From assembly GCF_900100605.1 (NCBI RefSeq), contig NZ_FNCN01000031.1, positions 1-64,000 of the forward strand: a DNA stretch of 64,000 nucleotides, given 5' to 3'. A program made the translations under genes and the position numbers. Of this stretch, positions 5,666 to 15,441 are shown in pieces; positions within the stretch are counted from its first letter, which is position 1, and every line of letters begins with the position of its first letter. A model generated the notes under the pieces. It saw nothing but the letters and a program-made list of their open reading frames with translations, did not search any database and was not told the origin of the DNA. The DNA is from Sinosporangium album. Lineage in GTDB: Bacteria; Actinomycetota; Actinomycetes; Streptosporangiales; Streptosporangiaceae.

Positions 5666-8600
5666 CTACTTTCCTGCTACCCAGGATCCGGCACCCTTCG
5701 GGCCAATCCAACTATATACAACCGACACCCCCAACTCGCCAACCATACGGTTCATCGCCCCCTTACACCTCGTACATGGCGGCAGTTGGCCCTGCATCGT
5801 TACGTTATCGCCGGGCTTTAATTGGTGCAATCCGGCGAACGGATCATTCGGAAGTGAAACTTTCGGCCCGGTCGATGCGCCCGCCATGCGAGAGAATCTA
5901 TGCTCTGTGTGCGTGAAAGCGGCATTGTTAGGATATCCGAGCGATTTTTCTTCCGACGTCATGTCACCGCTTTCCAGCTCGAATTTCGCCTTAAAGCTTC
6001 CTTCGCTGTCAGTAACGGTGACATCGCACTTATGGCCGTTGCCGCCAGTGTTGTGGACAAGGACCGCTCGGTCGCCTGCCACCACATGGTACGTGTGGAG
6101 ATCGTCCACTGTGAGGTTGTGGACGCGCTGCCGGGCCGTACGGGTCTCGACCGTGGCTACCTGAGCGTAGGTGCCGGCCGAGGTTTGGAGCAGCATCCCC
6201 GGCTTGAGCTGAGAAGCCGGGAGCCATTCGCGTAGCTCTGGGACCCAGAAGGGGTGGTTGCCGGTCGCGGTGAGCACGTCGCCACCGCCGGGCGGGCCGC
6301 GGATGCCTTCGCCTGTGACGGTGATGTCGATGAGCGTCTTGTCGCCGCCGCCGGTGATGAGGATGACGACGGGACGGGATCCCGTTCGGCCGGTCTCGGG
6401 GTCGCTGGCCAGCACCTGGTCGCCGACCTTGATGTCCTCGATGGGCTTACGAGAGCCGTCGGCCATCAGCACGAGGGTGCCGGGGGCGAAGCTGTTGCCG
6501 ATGTTGCAGGTGTCGCTGCCCGGGGACTCGGCGGGGATTTGCGGGGTTACCTCGTCGATGATCTCGTCGATGAGGTCCTCTGTGGTGTCCTCGACGACGT
6601 CCTCGATGAGGTCTTTGGCGCACCCCTTCCAGCTGAAGCAGGCGTCGGCGTCGCCGGTGGTGGGGCCGACGCCGAAGTCCTCTGTGATGGTGTCGACGAT
6701 GTCGTGGGAGAGCTCGTTCTTGGTGTTGTTCTTGGACGAGCCCTTGCCGCTCTTGCCGGAGCCGCTTGACTTGCCGCTCTTCCCCTTGCCGCTCTTGCCG
6801 CTCTTGCTTCCCTTGTTCCCTGATCCCTTGCTGTTGCCTTTGCTGCTGCCCTTGTTGCTCTTTCCGGATTTGCCCTTGGCGCTCTTCGAGCCGCCCTTGT
6901 TGGACTTGGCGCCTTTGTTGGTCTTAGGACCGCCCTTGTTGCTCTTAGGGCTGCTCTTGTTGGCCTTGGGGCTGCTCTTGGCGTTCTTGGAGCTCGCCTT
7001 CGGCCCGGCGTTTCCCTTCTTCGGGCTCTTGGCCGCATGCGCCTTGGGGTTGTTCTTGCCCTTTGAGCCTTGTTGGGCGGTTTTCTTCGCGGTTTCCTGT
7101 ACGGCTTTGCGCTGGCCGGTTTGGGCGACCGCCTTCTTCCCTGCCTGCGCGGTGGTCCGCTTAGCCGCCTCTTGGGCGGCTCGCCGCTTGGCTGCCTCCA
7201 TGGCCATGCGCTTGGCGGCCTCTTGGGCCATGCGCCTTTGCGCCATTTGCGCGGCGTAGGCAGCCGCTCGCCTTGCGGCTTCGGCGGCTGCCCGCTGAGC
7301 AATCTGCCTGGCGATGAGCTGAGCCGCGATGCGTGCGGCGTGGAACAGGAGCGGGAGGCAGAACGGGCAGTTGCCCGAAGGGTCGGTCATGGACAGGGGG
7401 TTGCCCATGCCGTACGTGTAGCGGTTGAGGTTGATCGAGGGGTAAGGGCTGAGGGCGACGTCGTCGCGGGAGATGAAGCCGCCGGTGCCCGGCTGGTACC
7501 AGCGGGCCAACATGTTGACCTTGCCGGTGTCGGGGTCGGTGTATTCGCCCTGGTAGCCGAGCCGGCGTTGGGAGCCCACCCGCGCGGTGACCTCGCCGAA
7601 GGGGTCGTAGGCGGTGGAGTCGACCAGGGCGGTGCCCGAGTAGGTGGCGACGACGTCGCCGTGCTGGTCGGACAGGACGCCCAGTGCCGGGCCTGTCCCC
7701 TCCTGCATGCTGAGCAGCTGACCGGACGGGTCGCGTCCGTATTTGGCCTGTACGGCTCCCGCCGCGTCGGTGACCGCGGTGATGTCGTTGTCGATGCCGG
7801 AGTAGACGTAGCGTTCTTCCGCGCCAGCCTTGGTCCGGGAGGCGAGGCGGCCCATGGCGTCGTAGCCGTACGTGACGTCGCCGTCGGTGATCAGGCGGTC
7901 GTAGGCGTCGAAGGCCAGGTTTCTGGTGGTTCCTCCGGTGCTCTCGGAGGCTAGGGTGCCGCGGGGCGTGTAGGTGTAGTCGGTGCCGCCGCCTGAGGTG
8001 AGGCGGTTGCGCTCGTCGTAGGTGAAGGTGTCGGCTCCGGCGCGGGTACGGTTGCCCGCGGCGTCCCATTCGTAGGTGGTGACGTTGCCGCCGGGGGCGG
8101 TCCACGAGGTCAGGCGCCCGGCCTGGTCGTAGGCGTAAGTGTTGTTGCCGGCTCCGGCCGTACCTTCGGTGACCTTGGACGTGAGTCTGTCGTCCTTGTC
8201 CCAGCCGTAGGTGATCTTGGCTAGCTGAGCTCCGCCACCGTCTTTGAGGGTGTGGACGAGAAGCCGGTCCATCGGGTCGTATTCGAAGGTCTGGCCATTT
8301 CCCGGGTTCGCTGAGGTGAGCGTTGCGAGGCGATCGGCGGCGTCGTAGCCGTAGGTGAAGGCCCGGCCGGTGACGGGGTCGGCGGCGCTGGCCAGGCGGT
8401 CGTCGTTGTCCCAGGTGAAACCTGCCGTACCGGCCGGGTCAACCCGCTGGGTCGGGTTGCCGTAGGCGTCGTGGGTGAAGGAGGCCACCTGAGTGGCCCC
8501 CTTGGTGACCTTGGTGAGGAGTCCGCGGTCGTTGTATTCGAGGGTGTAGTCCCCGATGCCGGTTTCGCGGCCCGCGAGGTCGTAGGTGTAGTCGCGTTGC

Positions 8601-11600
8601 GGTGTGGCGACCTCGGCGCCGGCGCCGGTCTCGCGTACGGCACGGCCCAAGTGGTCATAGACCCGATCCACCCGCACTCCTCCCGGCGCGAGCGTGGTCA
8701 ACGCGTTGCCACCGGGATCGTAGGAAATAGTCCAGGTGCGGTCGCTGGAAGTGGCGTGGGCCGTAGTTGAGGCCTCAAGGGTGGATTCGACCAGGCCAAG
8801 GCTGTTGTACGTGGTCCAGACGGTGTTGTTGCGTCCGTCGGTCGTGCGGGTGAGGTTGCCGACCGCGTCGTAGCCGAAGGTCGTGGTGATCGACTGAGCG
8901 GCGGTGACAGGCTCGACGAGCTGGGTGATCTCGCCGGAGGCGTCGAAGGTCCGCTGCACCACATGGCCTTCGGCCGAGGTCTCGTTGATCGAGTTACCGT
9001 CGACGTCGTAGCCGGTCGAGGTCTCGCGGAGCACCGTACCAACGGCGTCGAGATCCTTGGTCGCGATCTCCCGTCCCGCCAGGTCATAGTCGGTGACGGT
9101 GGCGTTGCCCAGCGGGTTGGTGATTTTTACGGCACGGCCCGCCAGGTCATAGGCGAAACGCGTGACGTCGTTCATCGGGTCGGTTTCCGCCGTCACCTCA
9201 CCGGCACGGTTCACATCGAAGAGAGTGGTGCGTCCGCCCGGCCCGATTTCCCTGGTCTTGTTGCCGGCGTCGTCGTATTCCAGGGTTGTCGTCAGGGTGT
9301 TGAGGGTCGGCCTGCGTTCGACGACGGTGGCGGTGATGGCGCGGCCGAGGTCGTCGTAGGTGGAGCCGGTGCTGGCGCCGGTGGGGTCGACGGCGCCGAG
9401 GAGTTCACCGAGGACGTTGTATTCGTATACCCACTGGCCGCCGGGCTGGTTGTTCGGGCCGGGTTCGGTGACACGGACGCGGTTGCCGAGGGCGTCGTAT
9501 TCCGTGGCCCACGTGGAGCCGCGGGTGTCGGTGAACTGGGTGACCTGTCCGGCGGCGTCGTAGGTGTAGGCGGTGGTCGGCGCCGCGCCGGCGAGGGCGC
9601 GGACTTCGTTGTTGTTGAGGGCTCTGCCGTACGTTTGCACCTCGTCGATGTCGCCGCGGAAGGACTGCTCATACGCACCGTTGTGCTGGCTGCGGCCGAT
9701 AAGGAAGCCGCCCGTGGCGTTGAAGGTGGCGGCCACGGTGTTGGCGGCGACCAGTTCGCCGTTCTCGTAGAGGCGAATGCGGTTCGACGCCGCGTCGAAT
9801 ACGCCGGCGAGGTGGGTCCATTCGTTCAGCTTGGCGTTGCGGTTGGACACCGCGCGTTTCTCTGCCGCGGTCGTGCTGTCGGTGTCATAGGTCACGAAGC
9901 GCCATTTGCCATCGCTGGGTGCGTAAGCGAGTTTGAAGGCGTTCTTGGTTGTGCCGTTCTGGCTTGCCACCGTGGCATTGAGGTCGCCGCGCGTCAGCCG
10001 TACCCAGGCGCTGACGGTGTAGCTCGCGTTGGTGGTGAGGACCGGGGCGGCGGTCACCGCGTGGGTGTTGGCGCCGAACTGCACACCGGAGCCGGTGCGG
10101 CCGGGCACCCAGGCGGTGGTTCCGCTCAGCGTGGCCGTACGCCCGCCGATGGCGTCGGCAAGGGTGGTTCCGGTGCCTTCGTCCATCTTCCAGTGGCCGG
10201 CCGCGCCGGCCAGCGGGGCAGGCGCGTTGCCGAGCGGAGCGAAGTACGTGGTGCCTTGCGTGGATGTGACCCTGCCCAGCCGGTCGTAGTGTGTGGTGCT
10301 TGCCCGGCCTTCGGGGTCGATCACGTGGGTGCGCCGCCCGGCGTTGTCGTAGCCGAACCTGCTGGTGGGCCGTACGGCTGACGCCGTGCCCGCCCGCTCC
10401 ACCTGCACCTGCGGCGCGACGATCTCAATGAGGCGACCGGCGTTGTCGTAGTTGTACTCGGTCTTGAAGCCCGTCGCTCCCGGCAGGTTGCCGCGCGGTG
10501 ACGTGCTTGAGGTGACGAGGCCGCGGTCGTCGCGTGTCCACGTCCTCTCGATGTCCTGCGTGCCGTTCTCTATCGTCTGACGTGTCACGAGATCGTCGGC
10601 GTTGTAGGCGAACTCCACGCTTTCGGTACGACTGGTGCCGGTCGCGCTGAGTGTCTCCCGTGTGACGTTGTCGTTGGCGTCGTAGGTGTAGGTGACGGTA
10701 CGGCCGAGGCCGGTCGGGTCGAAGGTCCGGGATGTGAGCCGGTCGGCGGCGTCGTATACGAAGGTTGTGGTCTCATGGCCACCGCCGGTGACCTGCTGGG
10801 TGAGGTTGCCGGCCGCGTCGTAGGTGTTGGACTCCAGCACGACATCGCGGCCGCTCGTCGAACCGTTCAGCCTGGCGCCGACGGCTTTGGTGGTGGCGAC
10901 GGCGTCGTCGGGGAGGTAGGTGCGGGCCACCGTACGGCCCATCGCGTCGGTGCTACTCGCCAGACGCCCTTCGAAGTCGTAAGCGTAGGACTCAAGCACC
11001 AGGTCGGCGGGAGGCTGCGGTGCGACCGGACTGCCCGTCCAGTTCTTCAGGGTTCGGGTCGCCAGTTCGCCGCGCGCCGTGTAGCCGTACGCGATCACGT
11101 TGCCCAGTTCGTCGGTGGTGGTCGTACGGGCACCTGTGTTGTCCCACGTGTGGGAGACAACGCCGCCTTCGGCCCCCGTCACGGTCGCCACCCTGCCGTG
11201 CGTGTCGTAGGTGTAGGTCACCTTGCGTTCGGGGTTGCCCCCGGTCAGGTCAACAACGCTGGTGGTGAGGGTTTTGCCGTCCGGGTTGTAGGTGTATCGG
11301 GTCTCGGCGGTGTGGGTGGTTCTGGTGACCTCGTTAAGGACGCCTGCCCCGGTGTGGGTGAGAAGCTGGCCGAGGGGACTGTAGGTGAAGGTCGTCCGCA
11401 CTCCGGTCGGGTGGGCTTGGGACACTTCGACGCGGGCTGTCGTACGGCCCAGCGCGTCATACTCGTACCGCAAGACCAGCCCGCCGGCATCGGTCTCCTC
11501 GGCCAGGTCGCCTGCGGCGGTGTACTTGTAGGACGCCGTGGTGCCCCGGGCGTCGGTCTCCGTTTTGATCAGCCCGGCGGGGGTGGTGCCGCCGCCGACG

Positions 11601-14521
11601 GCGGGTTCGGTGCCGTCGGTGTAGGTCGCGGCGGCGGAGCGGCCCGTGGGGAAGTCCAAGGTGGCGGGGGTGGTTTCCTTGGTCTGCTCGCCGTACTGGT
11701 TGTACTCCCAGGTGGTGGCATAAGTGTTGTCGGTCTCGCTGGTGGAGCGGCCGTCGCGGTAGGCGGTGCGCTGGTCGTTCCTGGGGTCGAACTCGTCGGT
11801 GGCGTTGAGGTAATAGGTGTAGCGCTCGGGAGTGGCCGAGCAGGAGCCGGCGATTTGTGGGTCGCAGTCGAGGGTGGTGAGGAGGTTGCCGCGTTTGTCG
11901 TGCGTGTTGAGGGTGACGATGCCGTTCCGGTCAGTGACCTTGGAAACGAAGCCGCCGGTGTCGTATTCGTAGCGGGTGGCCTTGCCTAACTGGTCCTTCT
12001 CGGAGATCAGGCGATAGCCGCGCCAGGGGTCGTGCTCGTAGGTCATGGTGCCGTTGTGGGGATCGGTGACGACAACTGTGCCGCCGTAAGCGGGGCCGAT
12101 CTTCCAGAGGCCGCCATGCTCGTCGGTGTGGGTTGCGACCCTGCCGGTTTCGCTGTCGTAGGTGTTCTCCATCCACACCCGACCGGACGGGAGCGTGATC
12201 TTCGTCATGAGGTTGGGAGTGTTGAGCCGGGCAGCGTAGTGGGTTTGCACCTCGGCGGGCGTGAGCGCCTTATCGTAGACGGCGAACTCATCCATGAACC
12301 CGTAGTAGGGGAAGAAGGCCACCACAGCATCCAGCCCCCCGGGGACGGACGGCGAATGGTTAGACCGAACATAACCATGGCCGAGCATGGCGTGGGTGTA
12401 GTTGCCCTCTGCACTTCCGTTTTTGGTACCGACCTGATGACCGTCGAGGTAAAGAATCTGGGTACTACCCGTGGCTGTCAGCACCGCATGGTGCCACTGG
12501 CCGTCGTTCACGGGCGCGCTTGAGGTGATGGGCGTGGTGGACTCGTTATAGTCACCTCGCAACTTTCCATCCAGCCCCACGTAGAGGATCGCACCTCGAC
12601 CAACCTGGTTACTGAGATCTGAATCATCTGGCTCGTTGACGACCAGGATTCCGGACTGTGTAGTTTTGAACCAGATCTCAGTTGATCCCTGGTTCGCAAT
12701 CTTAGTGAGCCGGTTTGGAGAAAATTCGATCGTACTGTTATTGAATTCGACGGCCGTGTCTGTGACACCACTTAAAGCACCGGGCCTACCCAGAGTCACA
12801 TTGCTTCCATAGACACCGCTGCCACCGAAGCGGCCGAGATTGGCGGCCGTGCTGCTGTGGGTTGCATCTCCCAGCCGCCAATAGCCGGTGGGCTCGGAGT
12901 TCAGCACAGCACTTTGGTACGACGAACCCGCGCCATAAACATAGGTGGTGCAGTTAAGTGCGGCGGCGGGCGAGCAGACTTTGGTCAGCTTGCCACTATT
13001 GTATTCATAAGTCCACGTGAGAGCCGTACCATCGACAGGATCGGTCGTGACCGAAGTGACATTGTCGCCGGTCCACGCGAAGCTCAGGGAGCGGCCTCCC
13101 ACCCCGGTCACCGAGGTCAACTTGCCATTCACGCCGTAGTTCAGAGTCTGCTCGCGCCCCCGCCCATCAGTGATCTTGATGAGCCGCCCTTGCACATCGA
13201 ACAGGTAGACGGTGGAGGACTTGTCCATGAGACGCCAGCCTCCCCCGGTGACGACACCGACAGTCGCATACATTCCAGGTGGAGACTGGAAAGTGCCGTC
13301 ACCGTTGTCGGCGAAGCGCACCTCCCGACCATCCGGATAGGTGACCAGCAGTGTGGCCGGCACAGTGCCGGGCTCCTCTTGAACACGCATGTCCCAGCGG
13401 GTAGACCAACCGGCGCCGAACATGCCGGTCGTGCGGAAGTCCTTGCTGTTGTACGAGCGCACGAGGGTCAGCGGCGGCCCCGCGACCTTGACCTGGGCAT
13501 CGGTGAAGGCCGTGGTGTAGTTACCGGCGAGCTGGTGGAAGGCTTGGCCATTCGCGCCGCGAGAGGACAGCTGCGAGGTGACCGAGGGCTGCCGCACTCC
13601 CGTGCTGAACGACCGCACATCCGACGTAATCGTTTGGTGTCGTATGGTGTCCCGAACGGTCACTTTCCACCAATACTCACGGCTCCATTTCACAAAGCCG
13701 CTCGACACTACCCATCCACCTGAATGGATGTAACCGGAGTTCTCGCAACCAGTGCCCATCATCTCCGCGTTGTCGCAGATCTCGAACTTGTACTCCATGA
13801 TCGTCGAGGCGGAGTTAGTAGCCCAAGCGCTCAAGGTCGGAGTACGAGTTGAAAGGAACTCCTCGTTATCGGGACTGATTTTACGAAAGGAAGGGGGATC
13901 AACGGTCGTACACGACCCTCTATCAAGCCACATCCAAGAACTCGGCCCGCCTGGAGGCCCGGAGCCCGTGGTGATGTGGGCTTCCCATAGCCGGGAAATA
14001 TGCGTGACGATACTACCTTCGGTGTATCTGCGCTCCTCTCGCCACGACTCGTAATTGTGACAAAAGACGCTTAGGGCCCCCACTAGCCCCGATGCCGACG
14101 CCGGGCGACCACCCGGACGCTGGATCGGTTCTTCTGCCCGCCGGATCGCCGGCGCGATGGGACGCCCGCTCTTGGGGGAGCGCTCCCACCCCTCGGCAGC
14201 CTCGTCCACGAAACGGCCTTCGATCGGCAAGGCGTTCTTAGGCCGCTTGAAAGGCTTGACGCCTTTCTTCACCTTCTTGGATGACTGCGCCTTGGTCGCG
14301 CTGGCGTCGACCAGGTGGGGGCGTTTGGCCGCGGTGCCGCTGAGCTGCTTCGGCATAGTGGCGCGGATCTGTTCGAGGGTGGGCTCGGGGGGCTGTTTGG
14401 GCTCTGCCCGTACGGGTGTCGCGGTGAGTTGAATCAACCCCGGGATGGTGAGGGCGAACACCGTGATCGCGAGCCAGGACATCCACCGGACCGAACGCAG
14501 GCAGCGTAAAACAGACCGCAC
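5666..14521 (-). CDS. Secreted RHS/YD-repeat polymorphic toxin with Hint and deaminase tip
   Basis: This is a 2951-residue protein. The GTG at 14521 is chosen because GGAGGGTGAC precedes it and a signal peptide follows at once (basic start, hydrophobic WLAITVFALTIPGLIQL, then VRA before EPKQPP). Residues about 150-205 resemble a chitin-binding CBM5/12 module (Trp/Tyr/Gly pattern). RHS/YD repeats fill most of 340-2380. They are interrupted by two LamG-like lectin domains (about 535-760 and 1434-1645) and end in the RHS core (YQGEYTDPDTGKVNMLARWY...NRYTYGMGNPLSMTDPSG, about 2310-2385). An Ala/Lys/Ser/Gly-rich basic linker spans about 2405-2605. A Hint domain (about 2675-2825, NHPFW, HTYHV, LVHN) precedes a tip (about 2826-2951) with THTEH and PPCTRCKGAMN, the HxE and PCxxC zinc motifs of nucleic-acid deaminases. 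The tip looks closest to the Pput_2613-like group (tentative). The shell should encapsulate and deliver the tip, which Hint releases; Imm10 follows. Confidence 0.9.
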   Translation of the reverse strand: MRSVLRCLRSVRWMSWLAITVFALTIPGLIQLTATPVRAEPKQPPEPTLEQIRATMPKQLSGTAAKRPHLVDASATKAQSSKKVKKGVKPFKRPKNALPIEGRFVDEAAEGWERSPKSGRPIAPAIRRAEEPIQRPGGRPASASGLVGALSVFCHNYESWREERRYTEGSIVTHISRLWEAHITTGSGPPGGPSSWMWLDRGSCTTVDPPSFRKISPDNEEFLSTRTPTLSAWATNSASTIMEYKFEICDNAEMMGTGCENSGYIHSGGWVVSSGFVKWSREYWWKVTVRDTIRHQTITSDVRSFSTGVRQPSVTSQLSSRGANGQAFHQLAGNYTTAFTDAQVKVAGPPLTLVRSYNSKDFRTTGMFGAGWSTRWDMRVQEEPGTVPATLLVTYPDGREVRFADNGDGTFQSPPGMYATVGVVTGGGWRLMDKSSTVYLFDVQGRLIKITDGRGREQTLNYGVNGKLTSVTGVGGRSLSFAWTGDNVTSVTTDPVDGTALTWTYEYNSGKLTKVCSPAAALNCTTYVYGAGSSYQSAVLNSEPTGYWRLGDATHSSTAANLGRFGGSGVYGSNVTLGRPGALSGVTDTAVEFNNSTIEFSPNRLTKIANQGSTEIWFKTTQSGILVVNEPDDSDLSNQVGRGAILYVGLDGKLRGDYNESTTPITSSAPVNDGQWHHAVLTATGSTQILYLDGHQVGTKNGSAEGNYTHAMLGHGYVRSNHSPSVPGGLDAVVAFFPYYGFMDEFAVYDKALTPAEVQTHYAARLNTPNLMTKITLPSGRVWMENTYDSETGRVATHTDEHGGLWKIGPAYGGTVVVTDPHNGTMTYEHDPWRGYRLISEKDQLGKATRYEYDTGGFVSKVTDRNGIVTLNTHDKRGNLLTTLDCDPQIAGSCSATPERYTYYLNATDEFDPRNDQRTAYRDGRSTSETDNTYATTWEYNQYGEQTKETTPATLDFPTGRSAAATYTDGTEPAVGGGTTPAGLIKTETDARGTTASYKYTAAGDLAEETDAGGLVLRYEYDALGRTTARVEVSQAHPTGVRTTFTYSPLGQLLTHTGAGVLNEVTRTTHTAETRYTYNPDGKTLTTSVVDLTGGNPERKVTYTYDTHGRVATVTGAEGGVVSHTWDNTGARTTTTDELGNVIAYGYTARGELATRTLKNWTGSPVAPQPPADLVLESYAYDFEGRLASSTDAMGRTVARTYLPDDAVATTKAVGARLNGSTSGRDVVLESNTYDAAGNLTQQVTGGGHETTTFVYDAADRLTSRTFDPTGLGRTVTYTYDANDNVTRETLSATGTSRTESVEFAYNADDLVTRQTIENGTQDIERTWTRDDRGLVTSSTSPRGNLPGATGFKTEYNYDNAGRLIEIVAPQVQVERAGTASAVRPTSRFGYDNAGRRTHVIDPEGRASTTHYDRLGRVTSTQGTTYFAPLGNAPAPLAGAAGHWKMDEGTGTTLADAIGGRTATLSGTTAWVPGRTGSGVQFGANTHAVTAAPVLTTNASYTVSAWVRLTRGDLNATVASQNGTTKNAFKLAYAPSDGKWRFVTYDTDSTTAAEKRAVSNRNAKLNEWTHLAGVFDAASNRIRLYENGELVAANTVAATFNATGGFLIGRSQHNGAYEQSFRGDIDEVQTYGRALNNNEVRALAGAAPTTAYTYDAAGQVTQFTDTRGSTWATEYDALGNRVRVTEPGPNNQPGGQWVYEYNVLGELLGAVDPTGASTGSTYDDLGRAITATVVERRPTLNTLTTTLEYDDAGNKTREIGPGGRTTLFDVNRAGEVTAETDPMNDVTRFAYDLAGRAVKITNPLGNATVTDYDLAGREIATKDLDAVGTVLRETSTGYDVDGNSINETSAEGHVVQRTFDASGEITQLVEPVTAAQSITTTFGYDAVGNLTRTTDGRNNTVWTTYNSLGLVESTLEASTTAHATSSDRTWTISYDPGGNALTTLAPGGVRVDRVYDHLGRAVRETGAGAEVATPQRDYTYDLAGRETGIGDYTLEYNDRGLLTKVTKGATQVASFTHDAYGNPTQRVDPAGTAGFTWDNDDRLASAADPVTGRAFTYGYDAADRLATLTSANPGNGQTFEYDPMDRLLVHTLKDGGGAQLAKITYGWDKDDRLTSKVTEGTAGAGNNTYAYDQAGRLTSWTAPGGNVTTYEWDAAGNRTRAGADTFTYDERNRLTSGGGTDYTYTPRGTLASESTGGTTRNLAFDAYDRLITDGDVTYGYDAMGRLASRTKAGAEERYVYSGIDNDITAVTDAAGAVQAKYGRDPSGQLLSMQEGTGPALGVLSDQHGDVVATYSGTALVDSTAYDPFGEVTARVGSQRRLGYQGEYTDPDTGKVNMLARWYQPGTGGFISRDDVALSPYPSINLNRYTYGMGNPLSMTDPSGNCPFCLPLLFHAARIAAQLIARQIAQRAAAEAARRAAAYAAQMAQRRMAQEAAKRMAMEAAKRRAAQEAAKRTTAQAGKKAVAQTGQRKAVQETAKKTAQQGSKGKNNPKAHAAKSPKKGNAGPKASSKNAKSSPKANKSSPKSNKGGPKTNKGAKSNKGGSKSAKGKSGKSNKGSSKGNSKGSGNKGSKSGKSGKGKSGKSSGSGKSGKGSSKNNTKNELSHDIVDTITEDFGVGPTTGDADACFSWKGCAKDLIEDVVEDTTEDLIDEIIDEVTPQIPAESPGSDTCNIGNSFAPGTLVLMADGSRKPIEDIKVGDQVLASDPETGRTGSRPVVILITGGGDKTLIDITVTGEGIRGPPGGGDVLTATGNHPFWVPELREWLPASQLKPGMLLQTSAGTYAQVATVETRTARQRVHNLTVDDLHTYHVVAGDRAVLVHNTGGNGHKCDVTVTDSEGSFKAKFELESGDMTSEEKSLGYPNNAAFTHTEHRFSRMAGASTGPKVSLPNDPFAGLHQLKPGDNVTMQGQLPPCTRCKGAMNRMVGELGVSVVYSWIGPKGAGSWVAGK
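6050..6481. repeat. Hint-coding direct repeat, copy 2 (copy 1 at 2707-3138)
   Basis: This is the Hint-domain coding part of the full-length RHS gene. It is matched by 2707-3138 at about 94% identity, with the mismatches concentrated next to the toxin tip. Copy 2 continues upstream into the RHS gene, whereas copy 1 is cut by transposase DNA. Confidence 0.9.
6713..7310 (-). repeat. Coding low-complexity Ala/Lys/Ser/Gly linker of the RHS toxin
   Basis: Within the RHS gene this segment encodes about 200 residues. First comes an Ala-Arg-Met helix-forming stretch (repeats such as AQEAAKRMAMEAAKRRAA), then a lysine-rich tail of short units (SSPKANK, SSPKSNK, GGPKTNKG, KSGKSGKGKSGK). The composition resembles histone H1 tails. 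At the DNA level it is a degenerate repeat of CTTG/CCGCTC units on the plus strand, likely prone to slippage. Confidence 0.75.
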
Positions 14522-14763
14522 GACGTCACCCTCCGAGTAAGCGCGCCAAAGCAGCACAAACACACCGCTCTTCGCCGCAGTGCCGGATGCCGCGACTCAG
14601 AGAACGATCAACAAACAGATCGAAAGTAACCCGGGGTGATCAATCGGACAATATGGATGTTTATCACAAAACGACAACGGCCCCTAGATAACTATTTAGG
14701 TCACAAACAATCCGAATTTCGGGCAACGCAGATGGGCGGCAGACGGCCTCTAGGCTGGCGCGC

Positions 14764-15441
14764 ATGGAGATCTGGGTAGACCCCGCCGTGACCGCGCTGC
14801 GGCCGGACTTCAGGGTGCTGGCGCTCAAGGTGTACGGCCTGCGCAATGGGCCGAGTGACGAGCGTTCTCGCACGTGGCTGGCCGGGGCGGCCGAGGGGGC
14901 CGCCGGGGTTGACGACGCGCGGCTGGAGGCGTGGCGTGATGCGTACCGGGCGTTCGGGGCGAAGCCTCAGCGGACGCGGCCGTCGGTGGATGCGCTGCTG
15001 CGGCGGATGCCGCTACCGGAGATCAACCTGGTGGTCGACGCCTACAACTCGGTGAGCGTGCGGCATGTGCTTCCGGTCGGCGGGGAGGACCTCGGCCACT
15101 ACGTGGGCGCAGCCCGGCTGGTGAGGGCCGAGGGCGACGAGACGTTCGACGCGATGGACAAGGGCGAAGTCATCGTCGATCACCCGGAGATCGGCGAGGT
15201 GGTCTGGCGTGACGATCTCGGGGTGACGTGCCGGCGGTGGAACTGGCGGCAGTGTGTCCGCACCCGGATCACGGAGGAGACGACGGACGCGCTGTTCCTA
15301 TTGGAACGGCTTGAGCCGATGTCGATGGAGGAGCTCTCGGCGGCGGGCGACGAGCTGACGGCGCTGCTCAAGGAGATCACCCCGGACATCCGTGTCGAGT
15401 CTGTACGGCTGGAGCCCGGCAAACCGGCCGCGACGCTGTGA
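14764..15441 (+). CDS. B3/B4 tRNA-binding domain protein
   Basis: This encodes a 225-residue protein of the stand-alone B3/B4 family (related to the B3/B4 editing domain of the phenylalanyl-tRNA synthetase beta chain, COG3382). Typical features are WRDAYRAFGAKPQRTRPSVD and then ALLRRMPLPEINLVVDAYN, the substrate-pocket region VRHVLPVGGEDL, and VVWRDDLGVTCRRWNWRQC near the end. The family is thought to hydrolyse mis-acylated tRNA or related aminoacyl species in the cytosol; the exact substrate is not known. It stands alone between the RHS gene and kgd, with its own promoter region on the left. Codon use is normal high-GC, so it marks the return to core genome. Confidence 0.85.
   Translation: MEIWVDPAVTALRPDFRVLALKVYGLRNGPSDERSRTWLAGAAEGAAGVDDARLEAWRDAYRAFGAKPQRTRPSVDALLRRMPLPEINLVVDAYNSVSVRHVLPVGGEDLGHYVGAARLVRAEGDETFDAMDKGEVIVDHPEIGEVVWRDDLGVTCRRWNWRQCVRTRITEETTDALFLLERLEPMSMEELSAAGDELTALLKEITPDIRVESVRLEPGKPAATL

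Noticed and set aside
6258-7259. Long plus-strand Leu/Pro-rich frame opposite the RHS linker
   Set aside because: It is the complement of the lysine-rich repeats (CTTG/CTC units read as Leu/Pro) and not a membrane protein.
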